Positions 36,094 to 44,319 of a DNA stretch of 64,000 nucleotides are shown here, piece after piece. Origin of the DNA: Paenibacillus auburnensis (GTDB lineage Bacteria; Bacillota; Bacilli; Paenibacillales; Paenibacillaceae); assembly GCF_927798115.1 (NCBI RefSeq), contig NZ_CAKMMG010000001.1, positions 1,550,001 to 1,614,000 on the forward strand, given 5' to 3'. The notes beneath the pieces are model-generated. The model searched no databases. It was not told the DNA's origin and saw nothing but the letters and a program-made list of their open reading frames with translations. The position numbers and the translations under genes are program-made. Position 1 is the first letter of the stretch. Each line of letters starts with the position of its first letter.

Positions 36094-37053
36094 TTAAATA
36101 ATGGATTCATCCCGTACAGCCTTCGACAGCGTGTTGGCTGCGAACAGCAGCGCTACACTGACGATCGACTTCAGCATACTGACCGCTGTAGCGAACGGGA
36201 AATTGTTGGCAAAGGCGATATTGTACACATATAAATCCAGCACCTCTATCGCATCCTTGTTCATCGCATTCTGGAAGGCAAAATACTGCTCCATCCCGTT
36301 GTTGACGAAATTGCCGATGGAGAGCAGCAGCAGCACGAAAAAGGTTGGAATGATACCGGGAACGGTAATATGCCAGATTTTGCGGAAACGGCTGGCACCG
36401 TCCACTTCTGCCGCCTCATACAGCTCCTGGTCAATCCCGGCTATTGCGGCCAGATACAGTATGGCTCCCCAGCCGAGCGACTTCCACCAGTACCAGGCAA
36501 TCATAGTCACCCAAATATGCGAGCTGGAAGCGAGAAAATTAAACCCTTCGTCCACTACACCGAGCTGTACCAGAATATTGTTCACGACTCCGTTATCCAC
36601 AGAGAATAGCGAGAATGCCAGTGCATACACGAGAATCCAGCTGATGAAATTCGGAATGGTCGTCAGCGTCTGCACGAACTTGCGGTACCAGCCTGCCTTA
36701 ACCTCCGTGAGCAGAATCGCGAAGATGACCGGAAATACCGAGGTGACCAGTCCAAGCGAGCTCATCGCTACCGTATTCTTCAGCACACGCAGCACTTCCC
36801 CAGTCTGCGTAGGGTTCTCCACCATCGTGCGGAACCATTTTAGCCCGACATATGGCGTGTCCGACAGCGGAATGCCCGGGATGAAGTCATAAAAGGCATA
36901 AATCCAACCGCTGATCGGCAAATAATAGAAAATAAAAGTAATCAGAAGAAACGGTAACGCCATCAGGAACAGTTTGTGTTTGTTCTGTATCCTCCTGCCG
37001 GTCGGGTGGACAGGCTTCACACTGCGCAGCAGCTTGCCAGAAGGTACTCCCAT
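36094..37053 (-). CDS. LplB-like carbohydrate ABC permease
   Basis: 319 residues with six membrane segments. The EAA loop is ELYEAAEVDGASRFRKIWHITVPGIIPT and the C-terminal part is ATAVSMLKSIVSVALLFAANTLSKAV. ATG 37053 follows AGGAGATAAAGGC. First gene of the ABC operon; upstream are a cre-like site and tandem 21-bp repeats. Confidence 0.92.
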   Translation of the reverse strand: MGVPSGKLLRSVKPVHPTGRRIQNKHKLFLMALPFLLITFIFYYLPISGWIYAFYDFIPGIPLSDTPYVGLKWFRTMVENPTQTGEVLRVLKNTVAMSSLGLVTSVFPVIFAILLTEVKAGWYRKFVQTLTTIPNFISWILVYALAFSLFSVDNGVVNNILVQLGVVDEGFNFLASSSHIWVTMIAWYWWKSLGWGAILYLAAIAGIDQELYEAAEVDGASRFRKIWHITVPGIIPTFFVLLLLSIGNFVNNGMEQYFAFQNAMNKDAIEVLDLYVYNIAFANNFPFATAVSMLKSIVSVALLFAANTLSKAVRDESII

Positions 37054-37078
37054 GCCTTTATCTCCTATATCCAGATTT

Positions 37079-37092
37079 TGTTTACGCTTTCA
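37079..37092. promoter_or_regulatory. cre-like site upstream of the ABC operon
   Basis: On the minus strand TGAAAGCGTAAACA matches the CcpA consensus TGWAANCGNTNWCA at all positions but one (A for T at position 10). It lies 26 bp before the lplB-like start and abuts a possible TAGGAT -10 (37092-37097), which suggests carbon catabolite repression. Confidence 0.55.
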
Positions 37093-37166
37093 TCCTAACA
37101 GAAAGGAAATCCGAGCCGGGAGAGAGGACAGCAATCCGTTAGCGGAGAACGGTCACAGGGTTTCGG

Positions 37167-37208
37167 ACCATTTTCACGGTGCATTGAACCGTTTTCCCGG
37201 CGTATTGC
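37167..37208 (-). repeat. Two tandem 21-bp direct repeats upstream of the ABC operon
   Basis: Units at 37167-37187 and 37188-37208 share 16 of 21 bases (common core ACCnTTTTCnCGGnGnATTG) and abut exactly. A weaker third copy may follow at 37146-37166. A 21-bp period equals two helical turns, the spacing used by AraC-type double-HTH proteins. Confidence 0.5.
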
Positions 37209-37209
37209 A

Positions 37210-37242
37210 GAAAAAAAGCCCCCCGTCTGGACGAGAGGCTTG
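37210..37242 (-). terminator. Terminator of the SMP-30 gene
   Basis: The stem AAGCC...CGTC / CGAG-GGCTT is followed on the minus strand by seven T residues, just after the SMP-30 stop. Confidence 0.8.
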
Positions 37243-37251
37243 CTGCTGATT

Positions 37252-38136
37252 TTATTTAGATACTCCTTTGAAAATATTAGCTTTCACACCCTGCACTCCG
37301 GCTTTGAACTTGAACAGCCCGCCCGCATGCGGCCAGCGCTGCAGCTCTTCTTCGCTCATCCCGTCCCGTGCCGTTGTAATATACAGCTCATCGAACGCAT
37401 CGCCGCCGAAGGTGCAGGAGGTGACATTTTTGGCCGGAACTTCAACCTTGGCGAGCTGTTCCCCGGTGTGGGGATTCCAGCGCGACACACAGCCGCCGCC
37501 CCAGTGTGCAACCCAGAGCATGCCTTCACGGTCAATCGTCATCCCATCCGGGTCACCGACTCCCTCCGGAAACATAAAAACACTCCGGCGGTTGTCAACG
37601 GTGCCGGACTGCACATCATAATCCATGACGTCTACACCCCGGGTCGCAGTATCAATATAATACATCCGTCCGCGCTGGTCATCCCAGGCCAGACCATTGG
37701 AGATACTAATGCCGGTTAAGACCCGGCGCACCTGGCCATCAAGCTCCATGACATACAGGCTGCCCGCCGCCTTTGTGAAATCCATACTCATCGTGCCGAA
37801 CCACAGCCTGCCGCTGCTGTCACATTTGGCATCATTCAGCCGGTTGCGCGGAAGCTCAGGTTCTACCGCAGCAATCCGCTGTTCCTGCTGATCCTCGCTG
37901 AACCGGTATAACCCGTCCTGCAGGGCAAGTATCCAGCCGCCGGCAGCTGCCGGGACTACGGCACTGATCTTTTTATCGAAGGTATAGATCTTCTCGTTCT
38001 TTGTCTTCGGGTCATAGCTCCGCAGCTGTTTACCCTCTATATTCACCCAATACAGCCTGGCGGCCGCATGATCCCAGTGGGGGCCTTCCCCCAGCAAAGC
38101 CTGTGCGTCTACAACCAATTCTGCTTGACCAGCCAC
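37252..38136 (-). CDS. SMP-30/gluconolactonase family lactonase
   Basis: 294 residues, a six-bladed beta-propeller. Metal ligands and family motifs: Glu in LGEGPHWD, Asn in NRLNDAKCDSSGRLWFGTM, ISNGLAWDDQRGRMYYIDT, and Asp in DPDGMTIDREGMLWVAHWGGG. It hydrolyses sugar lactones, probably in sugar-acid catabolism. GTG 38136 follows AGGAGG. It has its own terminator and so is separate from the ABC operon downstream, but may share its sugar (inference). Confidence 0.9.
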   Translation of the reverse strand: MAGQAELVVDAQALLGEGPHWDHAAARLYWVNIEGKQLRSYDPKTKNEKIYTFDKKISAVVPAAAGGWILALQDGLYRFSEDQQEQRIAAVEPELPRNRLNDAKCDSSGRLWFGTMSMDFTKAAGSLYVMELDGQVRRVLTGISISNGLAWDDQRGRMYYIDTATRGVDVMDYDVQSGTVDNRRSVFMFPEGVGDPDGMTIDREGMLWVAHWGGGCVSRWNPHTGEQLAKVEVPAKNVTSCTFGGDAFDELYITTARDGMSEEELQRWPHAGGLFKFKAGVQGVKANIFKGVSK

Positions 38137-38232
38137 TTTGAAATCCTCCTAACTTCACTCCATCAAATTTCACTCCCGTCTATTCTACCTGCGATTTCAG
38201 GGATATTCCACCTCCGGCCAGCCGTTTACCGA

Positions 38233-39771
38233 CTAATGCCCCGAGGCAGCAGGCTCTTCAGCGGAAGCATCCACTTTCTGACGGCCCATGAAGCTGGCGG
38301 CAAGCAGGGCAAGCACAGCCGGAATTACGGCCCAGGCGAAGGTTCTCACAATCGAGGAAGACAGCCCGGATGTGATAACTGACAGAATGTCAGGCGGAAT
38401 TAGTGCACGGGTATCCTGGGACAACAAAGCATGCGGATCCTTAATATCAAGCGCCGGTGCGGAGGCCGATCCTCCGCTGCCTGTGATCATCCCGGCCATC
38501 TTCGACGAAAAATAATGACTCTGGATGATGCCGAAAGTAGTGATTCCGATCGTCATGCCCAGGGAACGCAGGAAATTGAGCGTCGCACTGGCGGATCCAC
38601 GCTGCTGCGCGGCCAGCCCATGAATAGCCGCCGTGCTGAGCACCGAGAACGAAGCCCCCACACCCAGGCCGATCATGATCATATACAGCGTTACCAGCAG
38701 CCTCGTTGAATCCGGAGTCAATGTAGTGACAAGTGCAATGCCCAGCACCAGCAATGCGAGTGTAGGTAGCATCAGGCTACGGTAGCTGAATTTAACCATC
38801 AGGAACCCGCCCATTGAAGCTGTTATAACAGAACCTACCATCATCGGCAGCAGCACCAGGCCTGAATTCGTAGCCGAACCACCAAGAACCCCCTGGATAA
38901 AGATCGGAATGTACACAGAGGCTACGATAAACGCAGCTCCGCTGAACAAGGCACACAGGATGCTGAAGGCGTAGAGCCTTTTCCGGAACAGGGCAAAAGA
39001 TATAATCGGTTCCTTTGCTGATCTCTCCGCAAGCAGGAACAGCCCCGTAAGAACCACAAAGGCCGCGAACAGGCCCAGAATGACCGGAGAATCCCATGCA
39101 TATTCTTTACCGCCAAGCTCCAGTGCAAACATCAGGCTGATTACCGCTCCCAGCAGGGTTCCGGCACCCAGCCAGTCGATCGGCTGCTTCGAATGCTCCA
39201 CTGACTCGCGGTAAAAGCCCACTACCATAATCAAGGCGAGCAGCCCCAGCGGCATATTGATATAAAACACCCACTGCCAGGCGATGTGATCGGTAATATA
39301 AGCACCTAGCAGGGGGCCAAAAATGCTGGATAAGCCAAAGACCGCGCCGAAGGCCCCGCCCAGCTTGCCGCGCATCTCCAGCGGCACGGCATCATACATA
39401 ATCGCAAAAGCGATCGGCACGAGCGCACCCCCACCGATTCCCTGAACAGCCCGGTAAGCGGCTAACTGGGTAATCGTATCTGCCGTACCACAAAGCGCCG
39501 AACCGGCCATAAACACAATAGCGCCAAAAATGAAAAACTTCTTCCGGCCGTACATATCCGAAAGCTTACCGAAGATCGGCATCCCCGCCATTTCTGCAAC
39601 AAGATAAGCCGAGGTTACCCACACAAATTTATCCATTCCGCCAAGTTCTCCGACAATGTTACCCATCGCTGTGGACACAATCGTATTGTCCATAGAGGCC
39701 ATTAGAATCCCCAGCAGCAGACCTGCTATAACGATGCCCAGATTAGGCGTTTTTGCTTTGGCTGAGTTCAT
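38233..39771 (-). CDS. EmrB/QacA-type DHA2 MFS exporter
   Basis: 512 residues and about 14 membrane segments. TM1 is SMDNTIVSTAMGNIVGELGG, the 2-3 loop GKLSDMYGRKKFFIFG and motif C-like GIGGGALVPIAFAIMYDAVP. A drug:proton antiporter of broad range. RBS AGGAGCGGGTCAT precedes ATG 39771. There is no regulator beside it, unlike the exporter at 23429. Confidence 0.9.
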   Translation of the reverse strand: MNSAKAKTPNLGIVIAGLLLGILMASMDNTIVSTAMGNIVGELGGMDKFVWVTSAYLVAEMAGMPIFGKLSDMYGRKKFFIFGAIVFMAGSALCGTADTITQLAAYRAVQGIGGGALVPIAFAIMYDAVPLEMRGKLGGAFGAVFGLSSIFGPLLGAYITDHIAWQWVFYINMPLGLLALIMVVGFYRESVEHSKQPIDWLGAGTLLGAVISLMFALELGGKEYAWDSPVILGLFAAFVVLTGLFLLAERSAKEPIISFALFRKRLYAFSILCALFSGAAFIVASVYIPIFIQGVLGGSATNSGLVLLPMMVGSVITASMGGFLMVKFSYRSLMLPTLALLVLGIALVTTLTPDSTRLLVTLYMIMIGLGVGASFSVLSTAAIHGLAAQQRGSASATLNFLRSLGMTIGITTFGIIQSHYFSSKMAGMITGSGGSASAPALDIKDPHALLSQDTRALIPPDILSVITSGLSSSIVRTFAWAVIPAVLALLAASFMGRQKVDASAEEPAASGH

Positions 39772-39823
39772 ATGACCCGCTCCTTTTTTCGAGTTTAGTT
39801 CACTTTGAATTTAAACAACCGGC

Positions 39824-40201
39824 TTAGTTGCAACTGCGGGGAATTTTCAGACTTCCGGTCATTAAGAAGGAAGGCTTCATATCTTCACTTTCTATTACAA
39901 TTCCTGTTAATCCGTTTGTCGTTTTGGTTTCGTGCCATTCGTCCTTCTGCCAGAACACAGCATCTCCAGCCTCGACCTTAAAATATTCATTTGCTTCTCC
40001 TCTAACCTCTCCCTCCCCGGCTATAATTAAGAGGATTTGAGGTGAAACAGCTTGATGATAGCCAATAAGACCATCCGCTTCTAAATACATACACCCGATA
40101 TGAGCACCCTGTGCAGTTTGAATAATTGGGGACATCAAAAAATCGGAATCAAATTTAGTAATCCTTCTGCCTCTCTCTTTATCAAATCTGTAAAACTCCA
40201 T
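39824..40201 (-). CDS. Cupin-domain protein
   Basis: 125 residues forming one cupin barrel: GYHQAVSPQILLIIAGEGEVRGEANEYFKVEAGDAVFWQKDEWHETKTT. The second-motif His is present; the first motif is degenerate, with one His rather than HxH. Function unknown; small cupins often bind a ligand or act as isomerases. ATG 40201 follows GGAGG. Confidence 0.75.
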   Translation of the reverse strand: MEFYRFDKERGRRITKFDSDFLMSPIIQTAQGAHIGCMYLEADGLIGYHQAVSPQILLIIAGEGEVRGEANEYFKVEAGDAVFWQKDEWHETKTTNGLTGIVIESEDMKPSFLMTGSLKIPRSCN

Positions 40202-40253
40202 AGCATGCCTCCTTAGATAATAAAACTAACCGTTAGAGAGCCTTATTTATTAT

Positions 40254-40928
40254 CTACTTCACATATTTCCTCTGCTCTATCACGGTTGCGCTCTTATGAA
40301 TCTCCAGAAAGTCGCTGTACTCCACCTGTTGAATCACACAGCCCGGGCCAATAATAACCTTCTCTCCGCGTACAGTCCCGGCATGGGTATTCTGAAGCTC
40401 TACGTCATCCCCTTCAATCAGCCCTGAGGTGAACACCATGTCCTGCCCCTGCCCCAGATGAAGCAGCGTTTTGGTCTTGCTGCGTTTGACCGAAATAGTG
40501 CTTCCGCCTACCTCTGCCGCACTGCACGGTCCGTACAATGTCAGCTGCAGCGTCTCTGCACTCAGCATACCTTTAACCTGCAGCGTACCGCTCACCTGAA
40601 GCTCCTCCGCTTCACAATCCCCGCCCACCTCCAGACTCCCGCTGAATTTCAGCAGTTCGACACTGACGTTGCCAGCCTGAATCTCTCCATGGCCGCGCAG
40701 CATTCCCCCCTCAATCCGGTCCTTTACCGAAAGCTCACCGGTCATCTTCAATTTCTCCATCCTCAGGCTGCCGGAAACTGCGGTTTGCCCGGTCAAGCTG
40801 AGACTTTGGCAATCCACATCTCCGGCAAATTTGCATTCTCCTGTTACCTTTACCTCCAGAAAATATCCGCCAAGCGAAGAGGAGGTACCCAGCACCTTCA
40901 GATTACTCCGGTTTATCATCTCATTCAC
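40254..40928 (-). CDS. Bactofilin-like protein (YhbF/BacF type)
   Basis: 224 residues with repeated short beta strands of the polymer-forming bactofilin/CcmA type (GECKFAGDVDCQSLSLTGQTAVSGSL; GGDCEAEELQVSGTLQVKGMLSAE). B. subtilis YhbE and YhbF are cytoskeletal bactofilins linked to flagellar assembly and motility. GTG 40928 has GGAGAAGGG upstream and overlaps the preceding stop by 8 bp; ATG 40919 is the alternative. Third gene of the yhbD-yhbE-yhbF-like operon. Confidence 0.82.
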   Translation of the reverse strand: MNEMINRSNLKVLGTSSSLGGYFLEVKVTGECKFAGDVDCQSLSLTGQTAVSGSLRMEKLKMTGELSVKDRIEGGMLRGHGEIQAGNVSVELLKFSGSLEVGGDCEAEELQVSGTLQVKGMLSAETLQLTLYGPCSAAEVGGSTISVKRSKTKTLLHLGQGQDMVFTSGLIEGDDVELQNTHAGTVRGEKVIIGPGCVIQQVEYSDFLEIHKSATVIEQRKYVK

Positions 40929-41607
40929 CGCCCTTCTCCACCTTTCCTACGCTGGCGTCAGGATGAACTGACAGCTCGGTGAGATATTCCACACGGCCGA
41001 TCCTGCAGCCTTGACCAATCTTCACAATACCTCCCCGGACAACATCTGCAGTCGTAAACTCCAGATCAAGGACATCGCCTTCAATTGACCTCGTGATTAG
41101 CTCTGTTCTGAGCTTTGGGATCAATCCCGAAGCCAGCTTGTTCCAGAGGCTTCCGCCTGCCTTACGGATCACCAGCGTCTCAACACCAATTTCACCCGCT
41201 TTGGCCTGACCCTGCAGCCGATAATCCACATGTCCTGCACTGAGTAGGCCGCTAACCGTAAAGACGCCTTCACCGGACAGATTCTCCAGCTCACCGTCAC
41301 CTTTTATGGTAAGCATTCCATTTAGAATGCAGTTCTCCCCCCGCAGGTCTCTGTCAATTGTCATCATGCCATCAAATTCCATGCTGCCGAACTGGAGTGT
41401 ACCGCTCACTTTCAGCTTACCGTTTGCTTGCATCTCCTCTGCCGTAGCGTCACCATTAAATGTTATGACTCCATTTGCTTTAATTACCTGGGCGCGGACC
41501 GCCCCGTTCACTTTGCATACCCCTTCCAAAATCACATTGTCATAGATGCCTCCGGCTCCTCCGGTGATCCCCGTGAGCTGTAAATCCGGCAGCGGCTGTT
41601 TATTCAT
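40921..41607 (-). CDS. Bactofilin-like protein (YhbE/BacE type)
   Basis: 228 residues with the same repeating beta-strand pattern as its neighbour (GVCKVNGAVRAQVIKANGVITFNGDATAEEMQANGKLKVSGTLQFGSMEFDG). ATG 41607 lies 8 nt after GGAGG. It overlaps the next gene, so the pair are probably made in similar amounts and could co-polymerise. Transcribed after the YhbD-like gene. Confidence 0.82.
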   Translation of the reverse strand: MNKQPLPDLQLTGITGGAGGIYDNVILEGVCKVNGAVRAQVIKANGVITFNGDATAEEMQANGKLKVSGTLQFGSMEFDGMMTIDRDLRGENCILNGMLTIKGDGELENLSGEGVFTVSGLLSAGHVDYRLQGQAKAGEIGVETLVIRKAGGSLWNKLASGLIPKLRTELITRSIEGDVLDLEFTTADVVRGGIVKIGQGCRIGRVEYLTELSVHPDASVGKVEKGGE

Positions 41608-41641
41608 CACTCATGCCTCCTAAAATAGATTTGTAGCATTA

Positions 41642-42277
41642 TTAATTCAGCTTGCCATTCAGCTGTTCCACCAGATCCGTAAGGCTCAGCCGGCTGACCA
41701 GCCGTGTGCCATCATCAAATATCAAATCCGCCGGTGTGGCCGCCAGAAGAAAGAAGCTGGCACCCATTTTGCGGATAAAAAATAGCTCCCAGTTCTTTCC
41801 CGCAAACTTTGCCGTATTCTTGGTAAGTGTGCGGAACAACCCATCCGCTTCGTCCAGATTCATTTCCCCTTTGCTTAACAGTCCGTCAACCGCGACTAGA
41901 TGCACTACCTGCTCGAAGGTGTACTTCTTTCCGCCAGCCGTTGCATCGCCGAATCTGTTCAGTGTTGTCAGCGAAACAATGTTACGTTCCAACAGCTGGG
42001 CAGCACTCAGGGATAGATGGGGATGGGCATAGGATGTCGTATCCGCCAGCTTTTCGGCCAATTCATCAAGGGAGAGATCGCCCTTCATGTTGATTATGTT
42101 GTGGACACGCCTAAGTATTCGTTCCTTCGGAAAAAAGGTTTCCTGGCCGGTAAACGCCGATTTCCGGATAAACCATTCCTCCGGGATAAGCTGCTTCCGC
42201 TTCCAGCGGTACAGCTGCCCGTAAGAAATCCCCGTTAATTCAAGCAATTCCTTCTTGGAAATCAAATCTTCTTCCAT
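41642..42277 (-). CDS. YhbD-like DUF4004 protein with MerR-type HTH
   Basis: 211 residues. The N-terminus LISKKELLELTGISYGQLYRWKRKQLIPEEWFIRKSAFTGQETFFPKERI is a MerR-like winged HTH; the rest is the DUF4004-type region seen in B. subtilis YhbD. The same order yhbD-yhbE-yhbF occurs there. ATG 42277 follows AGGAG by 8 nt; the frame extends to 42490. A dyad at 42300-42319 just upstream could be its own operator. Confidence 0.82.
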   Translation of the reverse strand: MEEDLISKKELLELTGISYGQLYRWKRKQLIPEEWFIRKSAFTGQETFFPKERILRRVHNIINMKGDLSLDELAEKLADTTSYAHPHLSLSAAQLLERNIVSLTTLNRFGDATAGGKKYTFEQVVHLVAVDGLLSKGEMNLDEADGLFRTLTKNTAKFAGKNWELFFIRKMGASFFLLAATPADLIFDDGTRLVSRLSLTDLVEQLNGKLN

Positions 42278-42299
42278 GTTGACCACTCCTTGGTGCAAT

Positions 42300-42319
42300 C
42301 GTAACATAACATTGTTACG
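42300..42319. promoter_or_regulatory. Palindrome upstream of the yhbD-like operon
   Basis: CGTAACA-N6-TGTTACG, a perfect 7-bp dyad 23 bp before the yhbD-like start. It is placed to overlap the ribosome-entry or early transcribed region and could be bound by the encoded MerR-like protein. Confidence 0.55.
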
Positions 42320-42487
42320 TTGTGAACTCCTGACTATCCCATCCTGACTGCTTTCGTTTACCGTGTTCCGCTTCATGGTATTTAAGATTGTACAGCATGC
42401 CAAAAAAGCAGACCTCCGCCCCGGGGTGGATTTCCGCTCATCCGCTAAACCTAATTTTATTACTGTTGCTGCTCCGGTGCCGAAATG

Positions 42488-42530
42488 CAAAAAGGAGCAG
42501 ACCGCTCCCGGCTGGGAATGGTCTGCTCCT
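42488..42530 (-). terminator. Terminator of rplY
   Basis: AGGAGCAGACC (42493-42503) pairs with GGTCTGCTCCT (42520-42530), with an inner TCCC/GGGA, followed by TTTTT on the minus strand. Confidence 0.88.
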
Positions 42531-42560
42531 GTCTATACTAATTTAACAAGATGATGATGC

Positions 42561-43184
42561 TTACTCTTCAGTCTTGCCTTCATCCGTGTCTGCAACGGCT
42601 GCCGGTTCGGCAGTTTCAGCAGTTTCGGCCTCCGCAGGTTCTTCCAGAGCTGCCGGTGGCGCAATGCGCAGAATCAGCGTATCCTCAGGTGTCAGCACTT
42701 CCCAGCCTTCATGCTTAGGCAGATCCGAAACCAGCAATTGATCACCGATATTAAGGCTGCTGATATCCACATCGAAGGTGGCTGTCAGCTTGTCCGGCAA
42801 TGTGCGGATATCCAATTCATACAGCTCTACCTGCTGGATGCCGCCGTCCTTCACACCGGCAGGGTCGCCAGTGAAGTGGAATGCAACCTTTGTAACCAGC
42901 TCCGCCTTCATGTCAATCTGATGCAGATCCACATGCAGCAGCTTGCGTGATAGTGGCTGGCGCTGTACTTCAGCAATTACCGCGTTTTTGATACCAGAGC
43001 CGGGGAGTTCTACTTTGAGAATCGCCCGGGGATTCTTGCCGATAATTTCAGTAAGGGCCTTAGCATCTGCAGTAAAGGATTGCGTATCTGAACCTGCACC
43101 GTAGACGACAACCGGTACAAAGCCTTTTCTCCGCTGTGAAGAAGTCGAGCCGGATCTTTCAGTCAAACGAACTGTAGTATTCAT
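42561..43184 (-). CDS. rplY: 50S ribosomal protein L25 / general stress protein Ctc
   Basis: 207 residues, the long TL5/Ctc form. An N-terminal 5S rRNA-binding domain (RKGFVPVVVYGAG; LHVDLHQIDM) is followed by a C-terminal beta domain (GDPAGVKDGGIQQVELYELDIRTLPDKL) and an acidic Ala/Glu/Thr tail. ATG 43184 has TTTAGGAGGAATAT upstream; the frame extends to 43337 without support. A 6-bp hairpin ATTAGA/TCTAAT lies in the leader at about 43229. It is a lone gene, unlike the usual position before pth. Confidence 0.93.
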   Translation of the reverse strand: MNTTVRLTERSGSTSSQRRKGFVPVVVYGAGSDTQSFTADAKALTEIIGKNPRAILKVELPGSGIKNAVIAEVQRQPLSRKLLHVDLHQIDMKAELVTKVAFHFTGDPAGVKDGGIQQVELYELDIRTLPDKLTATFDVDISSLNIGDQLLVSDLPKHEGWEVLTPEDTLILRIAPPAALEEPAEAETAETAEPAAVADTDEGKTEE

Positions 43185-43353
43185 GATATTCCTCCTAAAG
43201 GTTGTGGGTATTAAAAAAACAAGACCAATTAGATGTAAAGGTCTAATCAGTCTCTTATTAACCATATTTGCCTGTTGTGGAATCAGTATAGCACTGCCGT
43301 AACAGCAAGTCAAAATAGGGTAATCTTCAATTATCATACATATTTATAATAAA

Positions 43354-44319
43354 TTATGCTAAATGACAGGCTACAAAGTGGCCGCCGCCCGCATCGCGGA
43401 AGACCGGAATTTCCGCTGCACATACATCCACAGCAAAGGGACAGCGGGTGTGAAATTTGCAGCCGGAAGGCGGATTCGCCGGGCTTGGAATATCCCCCTT
43501 CAGGACAATCCGTTCCCGCTTCAGCTTCGGTATCGGCACCGGAACCGCGGAGAGCAGCGCCTTCGTATAGGGATGCAGCGGCTGCCGGAACAGTTCGTCT
43601 CTGGCTGCTGTCTCCACCATCGAACCGAGATACATCACGCCAATCCTGGTGCATAAATGCTCCACTACACTGAGATCATGGGATATGAATAAATAAGTCA
43701 GCCCTTTGCTCTGCTGCAGCCTGCTGAACAGATTAATAATCTGGGCCTGAATCGATACATCCAGCGCGGATACCGGCTCATCGGCAATAATCAGGTCCGG
43801 ATTCAGTATAAGTGCTCGGGCGATTCCGATCCGCTGGCGTTGTCCGCCGGAGAACTCATGCGGAAAGCGGTCGATATGATAGGACGATAGCCCGCAGGCT
43901 TCCAGCGCTTCCAGCACCAGTCCGCGGACCTCTGATTTCGGGCACAGCCCATGATCAAGCAGTGCTTCACCGATGGCGTCACCCACCCGGACCCGCGGAT
44001 TAAGCGCACTGTAGGGATCCTGAAAGATCAGCTGCATCCGGGGACGCAGGAGCCGCATTTCGGAAGGCGACAGGCTATGAATATCCACGCCCTTGAATTT
44101 CACTTCCCCATCCGTTTTCTCGGTCAGCCGCAGGATCGTACGTCCGACTGTGCTCTTGCCGCTGCCGGATTCACCGACCAGGCCGAAGGTTTCGCCCGGC
44201 TCGAGCCGGATGCTGATATCGTCCACCGCTTTGACATGTCCGACTGTCCGGCCCAGCAGGCCCTGGGTAACCGGAAAATACTTTTTCAGATGATTGACTT
44301 CAAGCAGCGCCTCAGACAT
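43354..44319 (-). CDS. OppF/DppF-like peptide ABC transporter ATPase
   Basis: 321 residues. Walker A GESGSGKST, Q-loop QLIFQDPYSALNPR, signature SGGQRQR, Walker B LIIADEPVSALD, and a C-terminal oligopeptide-binding extension with the Cys pattern CKFHTRCPFAVDVC. ATG 44319 has GGAGG upstream and overlaps the preceding stop by 8 bp. Last gene of the opp operon; works with the OppD-like ATPase. Confidence 0.94.
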   Translation of the reverse strand: MSEALLEVNHLKKYFPVTQGLLGRTVGHVKAVDDISIRLEPGETFGLVGESGSGKSTVGRTILRLTEKTDGEVKFKGVDIHSLSPSEMRLLRPRMQLIFQDPYSALNPRVRVGDAIGEALLDHGLCPKSEVRGLVLEALEACGLSSYHIDRFPHEFSGGQRQRIGIARALILNPDLIIADEPVSALDVSIQAQIINLFSRLQQSKGLTYLFISHDLSVVEHLCTRIGVMYLGSMVETAARDELFRQPLHPYTKALLSAVPVPIPKLKRERIVLKGDIPSPANPPSGCKFHTRCPFAVDVCAAEIPVFRDAGGGHFVACHLA

